From contig JADZFR010000049.1 in the NCBI GenBank assembly GCA_020849795.1, positions 1 through 49,016 on the forward strand: DNA of 49,016 bases, in the 5' to 3' direction. Of this stretch, positions 46,223-49,016 are shown piece by piece. Source of the DNA: Planctomycetota bacterium. GTDB taxonomy: Bacteria > Planctomycetota > UBA8742 > UBA2392. The notes under the pieces are model-generated. The model saw only the letters and a program-made list of their open reading frames with translations, did no database searches and was not told the DNA's origin. A program made the position numbers and the translations under genes. The first letter of the stretch is position 1; the number at the start of each line of letters is the position of its first letter.

Positions 46223-47548
46223 TTAGCGGCGCGGCAGCCGGTTGTCTACCAGAAACATGCCGGCGGGCCCGGCTGGCTTCGCGCCGGCGGCAAAGCCCTG
46301 CCCCAACGCCGCCGCCGCGCTGCGCTCAGCGCCGGTGACGATGTTGTGGGCGACGGCAATGTATTCGAGCGGGCGAACCTGCGACCACTGTTCTTCTTCT
46401 ACCTTGCCCTTGTCGTCGGTCTTGTGTTCTTCCAGGTCAACCAGCAGCTCGGGTGTGGCACAGCGGCCGTCCTCGCGGCGCAGCAGCTTCAGGTGGTCAG
46501 GGATGCGGTTGCGCAGCCGGCCGATACCAAGGCCCATGTCTGTGCGGGCGGGCGCCATGCGCAGCCCCGCGCGCTGCAACAGCCGGTAAAGCGCGTGGTC
46601 GCGGTCGGCCAGCACCGGGCGGCTCAGGCGCCAGTTGTTGGCCGCCATGATTTCGCGAATGTCGCTGGCGATGCGGTCGGGGCTGTGGCCGTGCCAGAGC
46701 TTGCCCTTGACGGGCACGGCAAGGTTGCCCGCGCACATGGCCACGCGCAGCCAGCCCACGGGCTGGCCGTCGTGCAGGTGCATGGCGTCGCGGTAGAAAA
46801 TCACGGGCAGCTTGTCGAAGTCGGCTTGCTCGATGCGGTCGCGCTGGTACTTGAAGTAGCGGTACACCGCCAGCGGGTGCGGGATGCCGCACTTGCCCAG
46901 CATGTAACGGTCGTGGCTGGGCGTGCCGGGCGGGTGCTTGGCCTCCTGGTTTTCAAGGTAGCCGTCGGCAAGGAAGCGTCTGTTTTCGTACGTGCTGATT
47001 TCGTGCAGCACGTAGCCGCGCATGCGCATTTCGCGCGCGCGCTGGTAAATGAAGTGGCCGTGGCTGACCGGGTTGCAGAATACGAACACCTTGGCGTGCG
47101 CGGCGCTGCGCTTGTTGCGGCCCACGCGGCCGTCGATCATGTCGAACTTTTCTTCGGTCAGGTCTTTGTTGTCGGCTTCGTCAAGGATTGCGTCATCCCA
47201 CTCCGGGCCCTTGTAGTCGGCGGCGGACTTCTGGTAGCTGTCAAACCAGATTTCGCTGCCGTTGTCGAAGCGCCAGGGGCGTTCGCGACCGCCGGGCTTG
47301 GCGCGCAGCTTCAGCTCGCGGCAGCGGGTTGCGATTTCAAAATTGATGCTGCGCTCAATCTGCTCAAACGTGTCGGCCAGGATCACGCCGCGGCTGCCCG
47401 GGTACTTCAGGCGCCGGCCAATGGCGAGCTTGGCGATCAGGTTGGTCTTGCCACAGCCCAGGCCGCCGCTGACTTCGACAATGCGGTGCGGATCGTTGTC
47501 GATGCGGTCTTGCCAGGGCAGCCACTCGTCGGGCACGGTTTCAATCAT
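46223..47548 (-). CDS. terL: terminase large subunit
   Basis: 441 residues. Walker A is SGGLGCGKT (27-35), Walker B DAILDEAD (119-126), coupling motif near FVFCNP (155-160); the RNase-H-like nuclease starts at VGWLRVAMCAG, with D315 in VLADRDHALY a likely metal ligand. The protein drives ATP-powered DNA packaging and cuts the concatemer. Shorter than many TerL proteins, but all parts are present. It overlaps the small-subunit-like gene by four bases (ATGA). It is far from the portal: 12.3 kb of accessory genes lie between. Confidence 0.88.
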   Translation of the reverse strand: MIETVPDEWLPWQDRIDNDPHRIVEVSGGLGCGKTNLIAKLAIGRRLKYPGSRGVILADTFEQIERSINFEIATRCRELKLRAKPGGRERPWRFDNGSEIWFDSYQKSAADYKGPEWDDAILDEADNKDLTEEKFDMIDGRVGRNKRSAAHAKVFVFCNPVSHGHFIYQRAREMRMRGYVLHEISTYENRRFLADGYLENQEAKHPPGTPSHDRYMLGKCGIPHPLAVYRYFKYQRDRIEQADFDKLPVIFYRDAMHLHDGQPVGWLRVAMCAGNLAVPVKGKLWHGHSPDRIASDIREIMAANNWRLSRPVLADRDHALYRLLQRAGLRMAPARTDMGLGIGRLRNRIPDHLKLLRREDGRCATPELLVDLEEHKTDDKGKVEEEQWSQVRPLEYIAVAHNIVTGAERSAAAALGQGFAAGAKPAGPAGMFLVDNRLPRR

Positions 47549-47946
47549 TCCACTACCCTGCGCTCGACGTTGACGGTTTGCGGCAGCGTTTCGTCTTGTG
47601 TTTTGCGGTCATACCCGCAACGGGCTTCCAGCCAGTACCACAGCGTGGCAGGCACTTGCCGGCCGCTGGTCGCCATGGAGTACAGCGCCTTTTGGGCGTT
47701 GACCTTGCACGTGGCCTCAGCCTGGTTGACCAGGTGGGACAGCGCGGGATCAGCGTCGTAGCCTTCAAGGCCGTGCACGACGGCGGCATGGTCAGGCAGG
47801 GCGCCCGCAAGCACGTCAGCGATGAATTGCCTGCGCGTGCCGGCCAATTGGTGGTCTGGTATGTCGGAAAGCAGGTTATCCACAGCGCTACTCAGGCCGG
47901 AATCGGCTGAATCATCATCCTGTAGTGTGTATTCGATCTTTTCCAT
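47545..47946 (-). CDS. terminase small subunit-like protein
   Basis: 133 residues. A helical protein with DHQLAGTRRQFIADVLAGALPDHAAVVHGLEGYDAD (31-66) like the HTH region of small terminase subunits, then NQAEATCKVNAQKALYSMATSGRQVPATLWYWLEARCGYDRK, which resembles the oligomerisation helices and 'A...L...A.S...A...WLEA' text of that family. Its position directly before terL with ATGA overlap supports the call. It would recognise a packaging site, often located near or upstream of this gene, i.e. in the 47.95-49.0 kb region. No strong ribosome-binding site before the ATG. Confidence 0.65.
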   Translation of the reverse strand: MEKIEYTLQDDDSADSGLSSAVDNLLSDIPDHQLAGTRRQFIADVLAGALPDHAAVVHGLEGYDADPALSHLVNQAEATCKVNAQKALYSMATSGRQVPATLWYWLEARCGYDRKTQDETLPQTVNVERRVVE

Positions 47947-48003
47947 ACCAGATGTACGCCCATTGGACTATCGGCACGCAGCAATTGCAACACCACGGGC
48001 AGT

Positions 48004-48009
48004 ATTCTA
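48004..48009 (-). promoter_or_regulatory. candidate -10 box for the terminase operon
   Basis: TAGAAT on the - strand (5 of 6 consensus bases) in an AT-rich patch, about 50 bp before the small-subunit ATG. The -35 region is poor (GTTTCG at 17 bp spacing), so an activator may be needed. Confidence 0.35.
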
Positions 48010-48146
48010 GTATCGCGGGGATGCACCGAAACAGCCCGGCGTTAGCTTGTGTCGTACCAGCGCATCAGCGCGGGGCGGCTCTGCGCGCTGCTTTCCGGGG
48101 CATGACAAATGCAGACTGGACTGGTCCCACTTACGGAAAACAGGAA

Positions 48147-48340
48147 GGGGCTGGGAAACCGGCCTCCGTGCGGGATTCCATGGCTTCTGTGCGCGTAGCA
48201 ACCGCCCAGGGGCTCCATGCCGCACGCTCAAAGGGGGAGCTGACGGGCGGCGCACCGCCGCCACAAGCCCGAGAAACACTGTCGGTAGGCCCCGTACCCA
48301 GCACAAAGCATGACCCCCTAGCGATAGGGGGTTTTGCTTT
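48147..48340 (+). ncRNA. possible structured non-coding RNA ending in an intrinsic terminator
   Basis: Stem 1: GGGGCTGG (48147-48154), GAAA tetraloop, CCGGCCTC (48159-48166). Stem 2: GTGCGG (48168-48173) with CCGCAC (48220-48225), continued by CATGG (48179-48183) with CCATG (48215-48219) across a 5-base bulge. Stem 3: GGCGG (48246-48250), CGCA, CCGCC (48255-48259). Terminator: CCCCCTA (48314-48320), GCGA loop, TAGGGGG (48325-48331), then TTTTGCTTT. Three GNRA-like tetraloops and a good terminator suggest a selected RNA. I recognise no known RNA family, and no clear + strand promoter is visible; the true 5' end is unknown. Confidence 0.4.
48314..48340 (+). terminator. intrinsic terminator on the + strand
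   Basis: Perfect 7-bp stem CCCCCTA / TAGGGGG with GCGA loop, followed by TTTTGCTTT. It faces right although no + strand gene ends here, which implies a short rightward transcript from the region 47.95-48.3 kb. Confidence 0.8.
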
Positions 48341-49016
48341 CCCGAAAGACAATCGTGAGCTTCCGGCTGACACCGACCCCAGCCGGATGTGTGCCCCGCC
48401 GTTCTCGGCGCAAGCGCACACAATGGGTAGTTGCATACATATTGGGGGTTCAAGGTTTTCCGTGCGCGTACATAACACTATGTCGCGTGTCGCACCCACT
48501 AATGGGTGTTTGCTGGTGTCTGGCCCCTCGGGGTACCGGCCGGCGAATGGAGACAGGCCGTACGCGGCGAAGGGGTAGTGCCCCAGGCCCGACGGGTGGA
48601 GCTGTTGACAGCCAGTGTGCCATATCGAAGGTGAGCGCCCGGTGCGTTTTTCTGCACGCACATTCGGGCATGGTGTTTGCTTGCCGGTTGCAGCCGCGCC
48701 GTCGTCGCGTTTTCGCGAAGGGGCGTTGCGGACAGGTGCTGTATTGCCTGTGCGCAACCGCGCAGCCCACGCTGACCTTGTACGCCAGGCGGTGACGCTC
48801 GGGCCCCAAGGCCCCCGGTACGCCCGGACAGGACAGCAAGGGGCGGTGACGGTGTGCTTGGTGCTGGCGGATCGCGGGGGGCATGGTGGCTTCGGCGTGT
48901 CGGTCGGTCGGCAAGCCGCCCGCCCCGCCCCAGTGGAAGAACAAAGTGAGCTAGGAAAAGAAGCGCCCGCCCAAAGTAAGGGCAGGCAAAAAAGAATCTT
49001 GACAAGACTTCCGGTA

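Larger units (their letters stand above)
47947..49016. other. 1.07 kb region with no convincing gene; probable control and packaging region
   Basis: All six frames show open stretches here, but none has a ribosome-binding site plus protein-like composition. Instead at least seven stem-loops and one intrinsic terminator occur between 48147 and 48508. Position upstream of the terminase genes on one side and the left operon on the other suits a cos/pac site, early promoters and a non-coding RNA. The last 60 bases are A-rich and contain TTGACA (48999-49004), a possible -35 box for the left operon if the ends join. Confidence 0.5.

Noticed and set aside
48147..48340. Known structured RNAs (group I intron, hammerhead, HDV-like, RNase P, tmRNA)
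   Set aside because: Required core sequences, such as the CUGANGA/GAAA hammerhead core or the RNase P and tmRNA conserved ends, are absent despite local stems.
47925..48578. Possible + strand gene of 217 codons in the right-end region
   Set aside because: No ribosome-binding site, low-complexity and Pro/Arg/Ser-rich text, and it runs through a strong terminator and several hairpins.
48999..49004. TTGACA at the window's right end as the promoter of the first left gene
   Set aside because: Would need joined ends and no acceptable -10 box lies at the right distance in the first bases of the window.
48131..49005. Several - strand frames of 150-210 codons in the right-end region
   Set aside because: They overlap each other in all three frames, lack start signals and have no recognisable protein motif; more likely open by GC bias.
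1..49016. tRNA genes, rRNA genes or CRISPR arrays
   Set aside because: No cloverleaf with a T-loop GTTCRANYC, no rRNA text and no regularly spaced repeats were found by reading both strands.
1..49016. Integrase, transposase or lysogeny module
   Set aside because: Head proteins are Mu-like, but no DDE transposase, tyrosine or serine recombinase or attachment site is visible, so temperate or transposing growth is not supported.

Overview
The window reads as a nearly complete genome, or a very large contig, of a tailed double-stranded DNA phage (class Caudoviricetes) with high GC content and the standard genetic code. The evidence is a full head module of phage Mu type (large terminase, gp29-like portal, S49 prohead protease, scaffold candidate, gpT-like major capsid protein), a long tail and fibre module, two convergent blocks of tightly overlapping genes and almost no wasted DNA. 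I found no integrase, transposase, DNA polymerase, primase, tRNA gene or clear endolysin. The host cannot be named from sequence. Several intergenic strings (ACCACGAAAACAC..., CTCTGCGTCTCTGCG..., CCACGGAG..., GCTTGCGGC...) resemble short repeats I know to be common between genes in Planctomycetes, Verrucomicrobia and some other phyla; that is only a weak hint.

Layout. Positions 33-9263 (+ strand) form a rightward operon. It begins with two unknown proteins, then an overlapping trio: a minimal clamp-loader-like AAA+ ATPase, a RuvB-family branch-migration helicase, and a membrane-anchored proline-rich protein whose ends resemble RuvA pieces. Small unknown proteins, an SMC/RecF-like ATPase and a HTH protein follow, and the operon ends with a RusA-like Holliday-junction resolvase and a bidirectional terminator near 9.29 kb. 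Everything from 9.38 to 47.95 kb is on the - strand. Read in the direction of transcription it is: small and large terminase (47.9-46.2 kb); a 12 kb accessory block (46.1-33.9 kb) with a SNF2-type helicase, two DNA methyltransferases, a Mom/GNAT-like protein, a Gp37/Gp68-family protein, ASCH-like proteins, DUF6527, several small zinc-ribbon proteins and a ribbon-helix-helix regulator; head genes (33.9-27.1 kb); tail, fibre and appendage genes (27.1-11.4 kb); and a cluster of small membrane proteins that probably includes the lysis functions (11.4-9.4 kb). The last 1.07 kb holds no convincing gene but is dense in stem-loops and has one excellent intrinsic terminator.

How it works together. With no polymerase of its own, the phage probably borrows the host replisome and supplies its own recombination and branch-processing factors (RuvB, RuvA-like adaptor, RusA, SMC-like ATPase). 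The accessory block looks like a DNA modification and takeover island placed between terminase and portal. A shared promoter/operator design, a TTGACA-like -35 followed by two GGTATGACC half-sites, occurs at 4.19, 38.87 and 46.09 kb. The middle copy drives the ribbon-helix-helix protein, so this protein is the best candidate for coordinating the early + operon with the accessory - operon. The head genes have their own promoter candidate near 31.56 kb and a strong terminator just after the capsid gene.
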